From the NCBI GenBank assembly GCA_016859345.1, contig CM029126.1, forward strand, positions 3,342,501 through 3,406,500: DNA of 64,000 nt, in the 5' to 3' direction. Shown here one piece after another: positions 45,223 to 58,879 of this stretch. The notes beneath the pieces were generated by a model that saw only the letters and a list, made by a program, of their open reading frames with translations, was not told where the DNA came from and searched no databases. The position numbers and the translations under genes are program-made. This DNA comes from Istiophorus platypterus. Lineage: Eukaryota; Chordata; Actinopteri; Istiophoriformes; Istiophoridae. The first letter of the stretch is position 1. Every line of letters starts with the position of its first letter.

Positions 45223-46947
45223 AAAATTCACTTATAACCAGAAGACAACCAGAACTATGCTCTAAAGATTATCGATCAAGCTGCCATGACCCTCAGTCCA
45301 AGCGATGCGCCAGAGAACACCCACAACCCCCTTCCCCCGCCATCGGTCCTCTTGTGGACTACCTCGTCCCGCCACCACCTCGTGTGTTGAAAGTACCTTG
45401 TCCTCTCGCATCTCACACAGGGTCGAATATCTTTTGGGATCCAAGCCCGTCGGATGACAGTGTTTACATCTTTACCGTGTTTACATCCCTAGATTTTTAT
45501 TGATAATGTAGACAATCAGTGTTTAAAAATAGCTAAGGTTAAAAAAAAGGGAGAAAAATATTTCCAGAGTGAAACAGTGTTTTGTTTTGGTTTTTTTCCG
45601 CATATTTTGTCTTAAGTTGTGGATGGAGAGGTCCGAAGGACTTTATATGACTGATGCGATTTCAGGTGAAGAGGAATTTCATGCCTTATGTCTTTCTAGG
45701 GTATTCTGCGGTCGTTGTTACCTTCTAGATATTTATTTAAGACCATTTAAAAAAAAATCTGGTATCAAGGTCCTAGAGGAAGGTTAAATAATCGCAAAGA
45801 AGGAAAAGTTCTCCCTTTAATGTTTTAGGAGCGGTTTCGGACATACAGATGCCAGCAGCGAGCAACTATAACTGTTCTTTGTGTGTGTGTGTGTGTGTGT
45901 GTGCGTGCGTGCGCGTGTGTGTGTGTGTGAGTGTGAGAGTGAGTGATTAACAAAAAAAAACAAACAAAAAAAAACACCAAAAAAAATGAAATGAGTCCTT
46001 TCGGTCACACGGAGGAGGCCTTCGGTGTCCACGTCTGTAGATGTCAGCAACCAAAAGAGGTAGTGAAGAAAAAAAACGAACCCAAACGTTTACTGTGCTG
46101 TACCGTGTGCCTAATTTGAAAAAAAAAAAAAAAGCAAACAACAAAATCTTAGATTGATGTTTTAGGAAAAAGAATGAAAATAGGATTCATATTTTTGTCC
46201 TTCAGTGTAGTTTTTCTTTCCTTTCCCCTGTGTAGTGCCCATTTAAAGAAAACCTAAACAGCATTTTACTGCCTGCGGTTGGTATATTGACAGTTGGTAT
46301 GCCACGGTCTGCAGAGAGGCCGACGGTGGGGGCGCCAGGGCGTTTTTTCACACCGAACCCTTTACGAACTGACGTTTGCGGCTCTTTCGTTGGGCAACTT
46401 CTTCAACTGTGCGCCTTATAGTGTAGATTGTTTACAGTATCGTAGGTGGCGGAGGCACCGGGACAATCGCTAAGTCGATTCCCGCCGACGCGACAGTGTC
46501 TTTGCACTTCACGGAGATGTCATACAACTTGTTTAAAAAACAAAAAAAAACTCCCAGATGTTCCCCGGTCTAATCTATTTCCTGCCTGGACAGGAAGTGA
46601 CCTGTGACCCTTTCGACAACGTGTGGTGTTCTTGTGATCTGCTGTGGCCTTCTCCTTCCTGTCGCAGGTGTTTTCTGTGCTGAGGTGATATGTGTGTGTG
46701 TGTGTGTGTGTGTGTTTTGTGTTTTGTCTTTTTTTTGCTTGTTCTTTCCTTTTTCGGCATGTGTTTCCGCAGAGTGTCCTCTCCGTGCATGATAAATGGT
46801 GGAGTGCTTTAAACCCCGATGTTGTAGCTGTGGGTCAGTTGCTCAAGCAGCTATTTTTCCTTGTCTGTACCGGAGCTCTTTTGTTTTAATCTGTTTTTCT
46901 TTTTTTTCTTTTTTTTTTCCTGCCTGGAGCTGTCGTTCATTTTTCTA

Positions 46948-46953
46948 ATTAAA
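46948..46953 (+). terminator. Candidate distal poly(A) signal ATTAAA
   Basis: ATTAAA in TTTTCTAATTAAAAA, preceded by T-rich sequence and followed about 50 bp later by TTAATGTGTTTTATTT. Confidence 0.3.
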
Positions 46954-47237
46954 AAAAAAGAAGAAAAAGATCACAGCGCACAACTGGCTCTTAATGTGTT
47001 TTATTTCATCAGGGTTCATTCACTGGGTGGTAGGAGTGGCCAGGTGTCAAGGACATAAACAAATATTATAAATAGGTAAATCAGGGAAACGGTTCTTCTG
47101 ACCCCTTTTCCGAGGCGGCCTCACGTGCCGGGGTGGGGTGACACTTTCTTCTCCCCCCGTTTTATCAGCGGCTGGCAGTGGTTGCCGGCAGGTGTCTCGA
47201 TTGGTTTTCCATGAACCCAGACATTTTGTCTGGCCTA

Positions 47238-47263
47238 ACACACACACACATACACACACACGC
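47238..47263. repeat. (CA)n microsatellite
   Basis: Short CA run with one TA interruption. The region 46960-47860 around it otherwise holds no gene that I can support. Confidence 0.9.
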
Positions 47264-47859
47264 TCAATGACTCTCCAGGCTCCGGGCTCAGGCTGCTCTT
47301 TCAGCCAAGGCCCTATAGGGCAGACGCGCAGAATAACAATCTCCTCTCTGACACCGACATCGGATATGTTGATGTGCAATCATCTGCTGCAGACCTCCCT
47401 CGTCGCCCCCTTCTTGCCGGAGCCGGACGTGAGAAGACCGACTCTGTGAATTTTGTTTCCGTGTGAATATGAGCCGCTGCTGCGTGTTGCCTAATAATTC
47501 TGCTGATATCACACATCCGCATGTTTTTTTTATTATTAGGAAGGAGGGCAGGGAAGCTGGAGCGGATCAGAATTTTAAATTTGAGCTGGTCCCACAGAGG
47601 AGAAATGTGCGGTCTGCGCTTTTTGGATTATCATAGAGGAGACAACCTAGGTCCTTTGCCAAAGCCTTTTCAACGTTTTCCCTTCAAACTAGCGGACGTG
47701 GATGCGGCACCTCGCGCTCGTCAGGGCTGTGATGTGAAAGCAAGGGGCCGAGCCTGCGCCGTTCGTTGGATCGTTCAAGCGAAAAAAACTGTGAGTGGCG
47801 AAGACAAATCTGCCGGCGTGTGAGGGGAGAAAAAACACATCCGAGGAGTCATGAATATT

Positions 47860-48560
47860 TTATCATTTGAAAACAGTGACACCTGCTCTCAAAAACGATT
47901 CTGAAATGAAAGAAACCGTCTTAAAAAAAAAAAAGTTATCACTCCTCCTAAAACCCATTGCTGATCCGAAAATGAGTTTCCTTTTTATGAGAGTATCACC
48001 CAGGGGCTTTGAAATTTATGATTATTTTGAGTGATGCCCAAAATAGAAACAAATCATTTTGGAATGAAAGCCTTCATTTTCTGTCCCCTGAAATCTCATT
48101 AGCTCTCACCAAAACAAAGATGCTAATCCAATCTTAACGCGCCTCTTACGTGGCAAAGTAAAGCAGTGGCGGGGAACATTAAGCATTGTGGATCAATATC
48201 ACAGTCATGCTTTATGCAACATGACTCACATTAAAGAAAGCCGGTGATAATTGAATTATTTTCACTCTCTGCCGTGCGCGCTCAGGCGACTTGCACTGAA
48301 ATTTCCCCGAACGCCATGTTTCGCAGTTCAGCCCACGGTTAATTTAATGGTCTCTGAACAGGTTGGAAGGGACTGTTCCCCTGTGAATGTGGATAACTCG
48401 ACATGAGGGGGCGGGGGGGGGTTATTGATACTGCATAATTGATTATCCAGTGATCCCTTTTCTTCCCAGGAGCTGGTGACGATTACAATTGTCTGACACC
48501 TAATTCCACCGGTGTGAGGCGTCAGCGCCACGGTAAGGAGGGTCACCTGAGCCATTCGGA
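47860..48560. promoter_or_regulatory. Candidate conserved non-coding (enhancer-like) block
   Basis: About 700 bp without microsatellites or recognisable transposon sequence, dense in developmental-factor cores: TCATGAATATTTTATC, CTCATTAGCTCTC, GATGCTAATCCAATC, GGATCAATATCACAG, ATAATTGAATTATTTTC, GGTTAATTTAATGG. It lies 3 kb downstream of the cortexin coding exon. The call rests on texture and motif density. Conservation was not tested. Confidence 0.3.
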
Positions 48561-48644
48561 CTCATGCTGGACCCACTTGTTTCTGTTTAAAATACACAAA
48601 ATGGCACAGTTCATCACGAAGGGAAGGCGGAAAACCAATTAGTG

Positions 48645-48950
48645 CTGAACAAATAGTTAATCAATTGACAGAACAGCTCTGACATTGAATTGTTTTAGTA
48701 ATGTATCAAAGGAAAAAATTCCCAAATTTTTGCTGGTTCCAGCTCTTTACATGTTGCGATTTGTTTCTTTTTCACTGTTTTTTGTTTGCAAAATAAATAA
48801 TTTTGGGGTACTGGACTGTTAGCCTGACAAAATAAGAAAATTTGAAGCAATCCCATTGGGTGGACAAAAGAGCCGATGGATTTATTGTAATTGCAATTGA
48901 CTGATAGAGCGATAATGAAGATAAATATTAGTTGAAGTTGATATAAGTAT
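48645..48950 (+). mobile_element. Teleost ATTAATCG-type non-autonomous repeat, copy 2
   Basis: ACAAATAGTTAATCAATTGA, TTTTTGCTGGTTCCAGCTCT, ATGTTGCGATTTGTTTCTTT, GGGGTACTGGACTGTTAGCC, TGACAAAATAAGAAAATTTG and a final GATAATGAAGATAAATATTA-GTTG follow the order of the family seen at 61925. Confidence 0.7.
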
Positions 48951-49700
48951 ATAATAGAAAAACTCATGTAAAAGATGACAAAAACAGATAAGAGAAATCA
49001 CAGTTTCAATGACGTGACACATCATTAACAGCCTCACAGAATGATGGTGTCTAATGCATAGACACTGCTATAATATGTGAGAGAATGATTGATAGAGCTC
49101 CATGTTGGTTTTTGAGGCCAAGGAAAGACTTCCGCATGTATAATGTGCCTCGTGATTGAACAGAAAATGTACAGGTGCTGGATGAAATAATAAGAATGAT
49201 ATAATGTAAAAACAACTGATATTACCTGAGGTGGACTGAGCAGTTTCAGCACTACAAAAACATGGTATAATTCTTGGATGCAGTGGCTCCAGCTTGGTCC
49301 TGAGCTCCAGTGAAAGGTTGTGTTCTAGGTGGGAAGCCAGTGAGGGATCATGTACCTGTCTGAACCTCAGTCTTTATCGGAAAAACAAGAAAATAGCAAA
49401 AAAAATGGAATAACAAGACTAAGCCATGCAAGCAGCACTGTGAGGCTGTAGTTACCCACAGTGGTGCTTTGAACTAAAAGCTTCCCTATGCTAACATTCT
49501 TATAGAGACAATGCTTACATGCAGATGTTTATCAAGTAATATTTACCATGGTAGCCACCTTAGTTTACCAATTTCTAATTACTATTAAATACAAAGTAGA
49601 ATGTCATTTGTTTTGTGGGTATTTGGTCATAAACCAACACCGATTGTGGCCAGATAAAAGATAACGAAAGTTATTACAATTCATCCATTACATTTGTTTA
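48951..49700. other. Intergenic, no gene seen
   Basis: AT-rich unique-looking sequence, with nothing recognised. Confidence 0.4.
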
Positions 49701-49890
49701 GACCTTTAAGAAAACAACAAATTTCACATCCTCCTGGTGGAACTAGAGACATGGTCAGGGGGTCATCAAAATCAGTAGGATTAATCCTCTTGGGATTATG
49801 AATTTCTAAATAAAATTTCACTGAAATCCAACCAGTTTTTGAAATATTTCAGTGATGGGCAGAAAGACCGACGCTGCTCTTGCTAGAGCT
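49700..49890 (+). mobile_element. Teleost dispersed repeat (ACTAGAGACATGGTCAGGGG family)
   Basis: AACTAGAGACATGGTCAGGG, AATCAGTAGGATTAATCCTC, TTGGGATTATGAATTTCTA, AAAATTTCACTGAAATCCAA, CAGTTTTTGAAATATTTCAG and CAGAAAGACCGACGCTGC follow the landmark order of a common non-coding fish repeat (GGTCAGGG - GGATTCATCCTCTGGG - AATTTCATGGCAATCCA - GAGATATTTCAG - GACCGAC). Confidence 0.6.
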
Positions 49891-51220
49891 GTGCTGCTAG
49901 CTAAAAATAGGACATGTTGACACAGTCTCAACAAAAGCTAAACAGTGTGAGCCTCACAATGCAAGTATATGTTGTAAGTCTGTTGTAAGGGATTATGTTA
50001 GCCAGTCTTTTTAATGCTGTCCAATAAAAACAAAATGAGGTATGAAAAAAAACAAAACTCAGGAACCGACTGACAGTGATTCCAACGTTAGAGATCCGAG
50101 TTAAGAAGGTCGTTTTGAGCCTCGGGGGCCGTGACGGTTGAGGTGCTGTCACTCCCGGTTTCTCTGGCACAGCCTGCAGGGCCCTGCCAGGTGACTTCAG
50201 GGATCGACGAGCGCTCGAACATCCTTCAAAGCTCCGTAACGTAGCAAGGACCCAAACCGTGAACGGCTTTTAAGGCTAAAACTCGAGATTAGTTCTGAAA
50301 ATGTAGCGGCAGCCTCTGTGCGGAGGATGAAACGGGGAGGCCATGTGATCCTGTCTCCGAAGCTTCGGTTAAAGTCTGGAGCGCCCGGTCTGTCAGATTC
50401 ACGTCAGCCGCAATCTGCTTTAGTCCTCAAAGCACATCAGGGGAAGGCAGCTATTCGGGAACATGCATCACATCAAACGCTGGCACTCGCTCCCCACTGA
50501 GTCGTTTCGTGCCCATGATTCAAGGGTTTTACAAACACGGAGCTGAGTGCAACCGTATTTTTTTCCCTGCCACGGTGTCCGACTTCTGGCCACCGGGGGA
50601 GCTTCCCAATGTAATGGCGGTCATTGGTGGTGGCCATTGTAGAGTGCCGCTATAGCAGCTGGAGGATAAATGCCTCCACTGGCCGCGGTGCAAAAAGGTG
50701 TGGAAGGCTTATGTGCAATTAGCAGTAAATCTTGCAGTCATGCTGTAAGTGAACTAACTGTATCAAATAGAAATAGAATATATTCTTTACTGAATATGCA
50801 AAAATAATTGTTTCTTTTAAAAAATTATTCCAAATGTAAAGCTACTCAACATTATTAAATATTATTACTTTTTACATCTCATTTTTCCCGAACATGTCGC
50901 TTTTTTCTCTCCGGCACATAATGAGCCACAAAAACCACTTAACAGAACCTAATGAGCACATGTAAATTAACCATCTGCATTCAAACAGAAAATCTGACTC
51001 TTCACTCAACCAGAGACGATCAGTTTTCCTGATCTTGGGGCTTTGGGATTACTGAAGATTTTTTCTTTTCTCAACCCCCCCCCCCAAGTGCCTTTTATGC
51101 CTCAGTAATATACAAATGACATAATTATGTGTTACAGTTTTTTGTGTTAGAAAAAAAACAGACATTATTACTGCTCCAGCTAATATTAGAATTAGGCACA
51201 GATAAAGTGCCGAGCTGGAT
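49891..51220. other. Intergenic, no gene seen
   Basis: Slightly GC-rich at 50080-50660, then AT-rich, with a C run at 51077-51086. No supported exon. Confidence 0.4.
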
Positions 51221-51224
51221 GAGA

Positions 51225-51480
51225 TTGATACAACTCTGTCACGTCTGCATAGTAAATATGAAGTAACAGCCAAGGGGCTGTTTAGCTTAGTTTAGCATAA
51301 AGACTGGAGACAGAGGGAAACAGCTAGCGTGGCTCTGTCCAAAGGTTTTTTACCTTTGGACAGAACCACACTACCTATCTGCTTAAAAACACCTCTAAAG
51401 CTCAGGTATTGACTTGTCTGATAACTTCTTATAAAAAAAAATGTGCTAAAATGACAATTTATGGTTTTCCATGGCGGGGT
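51225..51480. mobile_element. TTAGCTTAGCATAAAGACTGG-family element, copy 3 (5' part)
   Basis: ATAGTAAATATGAAGTAACA-GCC, TTTAGCTTAGTTTAGCATAA, AGACTGGAGACAGAGGGAAA, CAGCTAGCGTGGCTCTGTCC, CACTACCTATCTGCTTAAAA, ACACCTCTAAAGCTCA and TGACAATTTATGGTTTTCC match the intact left half of the family consensus better than copies 1 and 2. The right inverted end is missing. Confidence 0.75.
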
Positions 51481-51890
51481 TGTATTCTGTACTAGATAAA
51501 CAGATGAAAGAGTGTGTTGTGCAGGAAAAACACCAATGATCTCCCCTTTCTATTATGTTGATTACACGTTCTCTTACAGGAAGCAAGGTTGCAGAATGTA
51601 TTCAGGTAGGGGTAATAACATTTGGTGACGATGTTTGAACACTAAAGTGTTAACTTGTTAATCAGGACATAAAGGGTCAGTCTTGTCTTACCTGGAAAAT
51701 ACCAGTTTAACCTTCAAGACAATGTTCTGGGCGAATGATTATGATTACAGTGTGCGCATAGATGTAATTACACATAGTTACCTCTTGACACATGGTTACA
51801 TAAAACAAGGTGGGGGCAGGTGAAATGGGTCCTTGGTGGAAAAAAACACAGTAATAATAGATAGTCAAAAAGGCCGATGAAAGGTTGATG

Positions 51891-53110
<1,220 letters not shown>

Positions 53111-53114
53111 TAAC

Positions 53115-53330
53115 TGGGTGCATGGTGGGCGAATAGTTGAAGAGGCCGCTCTAAAAACATAAAGGTCAGAAGTTTGATTACCAGAAAAGATAAGGTGCGT
53201 CCCGTCAACTGCTATGCATTCTGTTCAAGCGTCCTTGAGTCCAACACCATCCTCATATCTGCTCGGCGTGGGCCACCCTGGACGAGAGTGGATGAAGTGC
53301 TCTTACCGTAATGGCTTCATGATTATCTTT
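53115..53330 (+). mobile_element. Degenerate tRNA-derived SINE, head region
   Basis: GGGTGCATGGTGGGCGAATA resembles a Pol III A box region and GGTCAGAAGTTTGATTACC a B box. They are followed by GTCAACTGCTATGCATTCTG and AAGCGTCCTTGAGTCCAACA, the body of teleost tRNA-type SINEs (GTGTCCTTGAGCAAGACAC). Confidence 0.6.
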
Positions 53331-53504
53331 GTGCTGCACTTTGCTCCTCGATGGTGGGGGGGGGGCACATTTACTCGGTGACACATCATGGTCTGAGTGC
53401 CCTCGTCAGAAATCCTGTCGGGGAAAAATAACGGAAACACAAAACGCCTAACAATGACTTAAAGTTTCAACATGGAATAACCTGAAAGAGCAGGTTTTCC
53501 ACTG

Positions 53505-53655
53505 ATTAACAGGGTTTGATCCAAGGCTACTTGGATCCAAGGCACACTCCATGTGCTGGAGTGTCCTTGGGCAGACACTGAACTATAAGTTGCCTCACTT
53601 GTAAGTCGCTTTGGATAAAAAATATCTTCCAAATGAGTAAATTTGAATGAATGGA
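53505..53655 (+). mobile_element. SINE tail fragment
   Basis: CAGGGTTTGATCCAAGG, GAGTGTCCTTGGGCAGACAC, TGAACTATAAGTTGC, then TTGTAAGTCGCTTTGGATAA, AAAATATCTTCCAAATGAGT and an AAATTTGAATGAATGG end. The GTAAGTCGCTTTGGATAAAAG-like block is a well-known 3' module of fish SINEs. It may belong with the head at 53115, interrupted by about 170 bp, or be a second insertion. Confidence 0.65.
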
Positions 53656-53659
53656 AATT

Positions 53660-56600
53660 AAAAACACAAAATTTAACTTTTTTTCAAAGAGGGTTCAGGC
53701 TTCTAGGTGGCCCATAGCATAGCTAAATTGTAGTTAATTTGCCAAATCAGTGCAAATATATATGAAATATCAGACAGGTTCTCAACCTTGGCAGTCGGGA
53801 AAATTCTGTCTGGAAAGTTTGTCTACTTTTTCATCTGATTGTGAGATCCTGCTCCACTCTTAAAATGCATTCGGTGTTTGAAATAATGAACTGTGGCTAA
53901 CTTCTGAGACATAACGGTCAATATATGCACTCAGCTCAGAATGACCCTGAGGTAAGAAAACCCAGGGTGATAAAGTCAAACTAAAAACTATTCAAAGTCG
54001 AAAGCAACAAGAGCGAGCAAGACGGTGGCAAAATCTGGGAGCGCACCTCTCTCAATTAGACAAAGGCAAAAACGTCCTTGAGTACCAGCTTCTCTTTTCT
54101 TTAAGAAATGAGTAATTGTTGAATGCTAGCATGAAGTCTCAAGGTGGAAAAAAATTGACTGACCATATTTCAGCCCTTGTAAAAAATGTATAAAAAAAAG
54201 TAGAATCCTCAGAACGTTGCTCATGCTGTCAGGCACCATAGAAATATCAATAAAACATTCAAAGTAGAGTCAAAATCACAGAAGCAAGACTCAAAGTCGC
54301 GCTTCCAACTCAGGCCTTGGCCAATAGGGACTGAAATGAACTGAGTTAAACTTTATCATACCAGTACACCTGCTGCTACAACTTACATACAGCTCTTGCA
54401 TGGAGGTGTCACAAGGTTACTGAGTCAATAAAAAATAAAACAAACGCTTCTACTGGCTTACCTTGTCTTTTGGGCTGATGTGAAGGGCTGTGGGGTCTGT
54501 CTTCCTCTCACTTGTCGGTGGGTGGGGGTACTGAGGCTCCTCTTCACAAAAAAAACCCCAATAACACAAAAAATGTATGAGAAGGATGAGAAGGATCTAA
54601 TATGTCTCACATGATCTTATATGTATTTTACATTTTCTAATTAATCTGTTACATTGTATGTGCTTATACTTCTGGTGGATCTATTTTAAAGTGCATGTAT
54701 GTGTGGCTCCCCATTGGCCCCACTGTTTATGTGCCACATGTCCTACTCCCTGCTTGGACGAGGCCCCAGTCCAGCTCTCCACTAGCTCTGCCAGAATCCT
54801 ACTTATACCCAAATCACCGTCGTTTGGTGCAGCCGTGGTTTTACACGAGCAGCTCAACGACGTGTCCATGGTTTTTGATTCATTTTGCACTAGATTCATG
54901 CCAAACTGTAGCACAGTGTGAGCTGTGCTCCTGAGGCACGAACATACACTAACTTAGCCTGTAGGAACTGGACCAGGTTTAGCTTTTTGGGCTAATTTTA
55001 ACATTCCTGTCAAAATCACAGATACGTCTGTTGTTTGGGTTTCAGTGGGGATCAGGAATTGTGCTTTATTTTGGATAGGTCAATTCAAAGTAGCCTAGTT
55101 TGCTATTTAGATTTTATTTTCCCTTTTTTCCTTGTTTTTTTGACAGAAACTTAGATCCCTCTGTTTCAGGAGGCCTTATTCTTCTTTCTTAGATTCAGTG
55201 ATATCTGCCAGCCCTCTTTTCTTTGCAGCTATACTCTTTTTTTTTATTGTTTTTACTTACTAGTGTATGCACATAGATTTATGTTCTTTACTGCTCTTTA
55301 CCGTTAACTTATAACGGTAATGGTAATAACTTAACTGGGCAATACGTAATGTTAAATGGTTTTATTTTGCTTCTTTTTCCCCTTGAGACCTGGGTCATAA
55401 GATGCTGACTGTCATAGTTAGACACTACACTAAATGGACAATCCTGCACCAGACCTTAAAGACGTTAAATTGTCTTAAAAATTGGTTCTGACAGAACCAT
55501 TATATTAAGTGTTTTCTCCCATCACACAAGGACCCATTTAATAAGCCATTTCTTCTCTCACACAGTGTGTGGTCAGGTATCTGTTCTGGGGTTTTTAAGG
55601 GATATATTTGAACTCAGTATGGAATTGCGATGTCATCCTGAGGTTGGCAGAACCGGTACTGGGGAAAAATTACCGAGAAGTTCCCCACGCAACTTTTAGA
55701 GGCTTAGTTTTGCTTGAATTCTTCACAGCATCTGTTCAAATGTGCCAGAGAGTCCCCACGTTCTGAAACAGGCTTTATCCTTGAGTAATTTCTCCTTTTC
55801 TGATGATCCGATGATAAATATCTGCAGTTATTATAACGTCAGTGCTTCTCTGTTCCCTCTGAGTCGGGTCCTTATCAGTATTCCAGAGTACCGAGCCCAC
55901 ATGTTGCCCACTCGCTCTGCTGCCCCTGCAGGCCGACGGCGCATCGCTGGCCCAGGGCTGCCGGCTGCAGGCTGCCGTGCCGGCCCCGTCACCATGGTGA
56001 TGAACTTCTGCCCGCCAATCGCCCACCACACGCTGAATGGCTGTTTCCACAGACTCGGCAGCCATGGCGTCCTCTGATTTGCTTGAAGACAGCCGTCGGC
56101 TTGCATTGTAAGATTGCAACAGCCGCTGAGGAATAGGGCAACAGTATGAAAAAAATGAAACAGGGCTAGAATCTTAAAAAGCCGAAGCTCAAAGAAAGGA
56201 AAAAAAAAAAGGATTTCAGACATTTAATGCTGCTGCTACTGGGAGGCTGGCGTTTGTTGTTTTATTCTGACAGGTGTGAAGAAGATGAAATGAAATGAAA
56301 GAAGTTGGTTCATTGGATGTGCCTCCTTCCTTGTTCCCTCTCTGAATTGTGAATCCACCATTCCAATGTCTCTTTTTCTCAGGTATTTTTATTATTTATA
56401 TTCCGTTTCTGTTGTCATCGTTTTTGTGTCTGTCCAGGATCGTTTGTTTTTCCAGCAAACACGTTTCTTGTCTGTTGTCAGACGCGGTTATACCAGAAGT
56501 CCCTTGAGACGACGCAGCGCGTCTCCGCCTTCTGAGGTTTCTCTTTTTCCCACATCTGCGAAAAAATTATGATTTCACCTCTCTCCATCTGCTGTTTATT
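53660..56600. other. Intergenic, no supported gene; one GC-rich patch
   Basis: Mostly AT-rich. At 55890-56100 a GC-rich patch is open in several frames on both strands (for example minus-strand MAAESVETAIQRVVGDWRAE-like). No family was recognised and splice sites are ambiguous. A similar unexplained open patch lies at 54660-54920. Confidence 0.35.
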
Positions 56601-56680
56601 CAGTTTTCATCAACTTAATCTCTGTGTTTTATCAGTGCACCTAAACGCAAATGGCTAATGCATATGTGCTGCCTGTCCAC

Positions 56681-56823
56681 CTGGTGTCGGGGGTGGCGAT
56701 GGCGGTGGTCAACTCTGAGAGGTTGACCAGCCCACCAGCAGGGATGATGTAGTGGGACTCCGGGTTCACACTTACTTGGCTCGGAAGGCAACACGTGAAG
56801 AGGATCTGTGGTTTTACTGAATT
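56681..56823 (-). other. Candidate minus-strand exon (weak)
   Basis: Read on the minus strand, CTGCTACAG could serve as acceptor and GACACCAG|GTGGAC as donor. The frame between them is open and includes NPESHYIIPAGGLVNLSEL, which has protein-like composition. There is no ATG and I recognise no family. It may equally be a transposon remnant or chance. Confidence 0.2.
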
Positions 56824-56829
56824 CTGTAG

Positions 56830-58400
56830 CAGTTAGTGACCTATAATCTGATTAGAGCAGATTTCAAATGAACAAACAAGGGATTCTTTACAAGAAACGG
56901 GAACTCTGGAAAAGTCCTGTACGAACCAAAAACCGTTAAGTTGGCAAATGTGCTTAAACCTGAAATTGCTGATTTTTTTTTTATTATTATTTTTTTTTTA
57001 ATTTTTGGCCACATCCGAGTTGATTTGGTGAAGAACGGCCTAAATAGGCTCCAGCAGTTATAGAGCAACATTAGCATTCATCTGGTGTTGTGATTTTGTT
57101 GGCTCTGGAGGAAATGGAGTCCCATTATTCACTTTCATTTCGCTCACTCTCCAGTAAAAGTTGTGGACTATAAAAACTAAAACAATGATCTGAAAGCCGC
57201 TAAAATGCTCCATTAAACTGCAGAGTCTGGAGATAGTTACAAGTAATCGAGTCATTAATTGTTAATATAAAAATATCTACTATAGCCACATTAAAACACA
57301 CTGAAAGTGCAAAAACTTTGGTTATAATTTTCCCCTTATTTCTTTATTTCCCCTCTTGCTCGTTCTTTCTCCAGTGAGGTTGATATAAGGACAAATAGGG
57401 CATTCATCTCTAAACATTAAACTGGAAGCCATTAATCTGTAAACCATTAATCTGTAAAACATTAATTTGCAAAGCATAAAATGAAACACTAAAACACTTT
57501 GATGTATAATTTAGGGACGCTTGCCATTTGTTTCCATTTTCATCCATCTGATACTAAGATAAAAGGTTCATTAGTATCACAGCGTCTTTAGTTGACATCA
57601 CTCAATTTATCACAAGTGGAAAGCCTCAACATCCAGTAATTAAAACTGACACTCTTATCCACTTGTTTTATTCTGTTCAAATGAGTCACAGGTGAACAGT
57701 TTCTGGAGTTTAAATGCCCTGAACTGAGAAAGTGAGAAAACATTTCGAGAATCATTTTGGTGATGGTTTGACTTTCCCTTTCTTTCTTTTTTTAAACCGT
57801 CTCAATTTCTCACCAAAGTAAGGTTAGGGCGGATTAAACAACAGGAGTAATACTAATTGTTTGTTAGATTGATTATCCCCTGATGGTTCATTTTCAGTGT
57901 GTTTTCGGGGCATGCAGCACTGGTATTGATTTCATCCACCCAGACTTGTTAGGAGAGAGCAACAGTTTTGTTTTATAGTTGTTTTATGGATGGAATGTGG
58001 ACGTTTCTGCAGGTTTATGTCTGTGTTTCAACCTTAAATGTCCACCTATAAAAAAAAAAGTAAAAATTTAAAAGTTTTTTATTTTCACTGTTGGCTGAGA
58101 AATTTTATTCAGCTCAACTGTTTTACCTCAGCAGGGCAGATCAGTGAGTTTATTTCAGACAGTGAAGACATATCACCATGTCTTTATGATGATTCATCCT
58201 TCTCAAACGCTGACCTCTGGAGGGGGGGTCACACTCATGGCCGAGGTGGGCGTTTTTATGTTTCATAAACATGTGTCAGTAACCCCCCCCCCCCCAGCTG
58301 CCTTCGCCCCAGGCCCTACTTTGTGTCCTTCCCAGCCGAGGAGTCCTGTTCATAGAGAGAAGTTATCTAATGCCAACTAGAACCTCCAACGTACAAACCT
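56830..58400. other. Intergenic, no gene seen
   Basis: AT-rich. Includes three tandem copies of a ~16-bp unit (CCATTAATCTGTAAA) at about 57430-57475 and a C run near 58281-58292. Confidence 0.45.
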
Positions 58401-58408
58401 GAAGGGCC

Positions 58409-58459
58409 CACACACACTTCACACACGCACACACACACGCGCGTGCGCACACACACACC
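58409..58459. repeat. (CA)n microsatellite with CG interruptions
   Basis: CACACA with several ACGCGCG interruptions. Confidence 0.9.
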
Positions 58460-58698
58460 GGCGTTATGCAAGGCCTCGGTAGGAGAGAACGTGGGCCTTT
58501 TTATAATCTCATTTTTCGCTCAGTACTGTGTCCAACGTAATTCTGAACCACACTTCTGTTATTTTGATTATTAGTGTGGATCCTTTACTTTTTTTTAACT
58601 ACAAGGTCTAATCCCATCTTGTGTGAAATGGTTGTGTGGATGCGGCCGTTCTGGTAGGGGAACTGTTTGCAACATGGCAGGGAGGCTGCACGGCCACT

Positions 58699-58712
58699 GC
58701 AACCATAGCAAC
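58699..58712. promoter_or_regulatory. RFX X-box-like motif
   Basis: GCAACCATAGCAAC is the reverse of GTTGCTATGGTTGC, an inverted-repeat X-box match. It sits in a CpG-containing, non-repetitive patch at 58620-58750. No gene start is evident beside it. Confidence 0.35.
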
Positions 58713-58879
58713 ACCGGGCGTGATTCCGACTGGAGCCTCGCGAGTCGCACTTGGGAATCATCAAACGTATTTTTTGAAATCACAGGGGGAGGGTGTGCAA
58801 ACACATCTGCATCTGCCATATCTGCCTTCTTTATTCTCTTTTTACTTGACTCTCTCCTGTCCGCCTTTTTTGGTTAATC

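Larger units (their letters stand above)
44953..46955 (+). other. 3' UTR of the cortexin gene (inferred extent)
   Basis: No coding frame. AATAAA signals occur early at 45208-45213 and 45217-45222. The sequence then stays UTR-like (T-rich, A-rich, a (TG)n tract at 45881-45943, another at 46689-46716) up to an ATTAAA at 46948-46953. Cortexin mRNAs commonly have UTRs much longer than the coding region, so the distal end is plausible but not proven. Confidence 0.4.
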
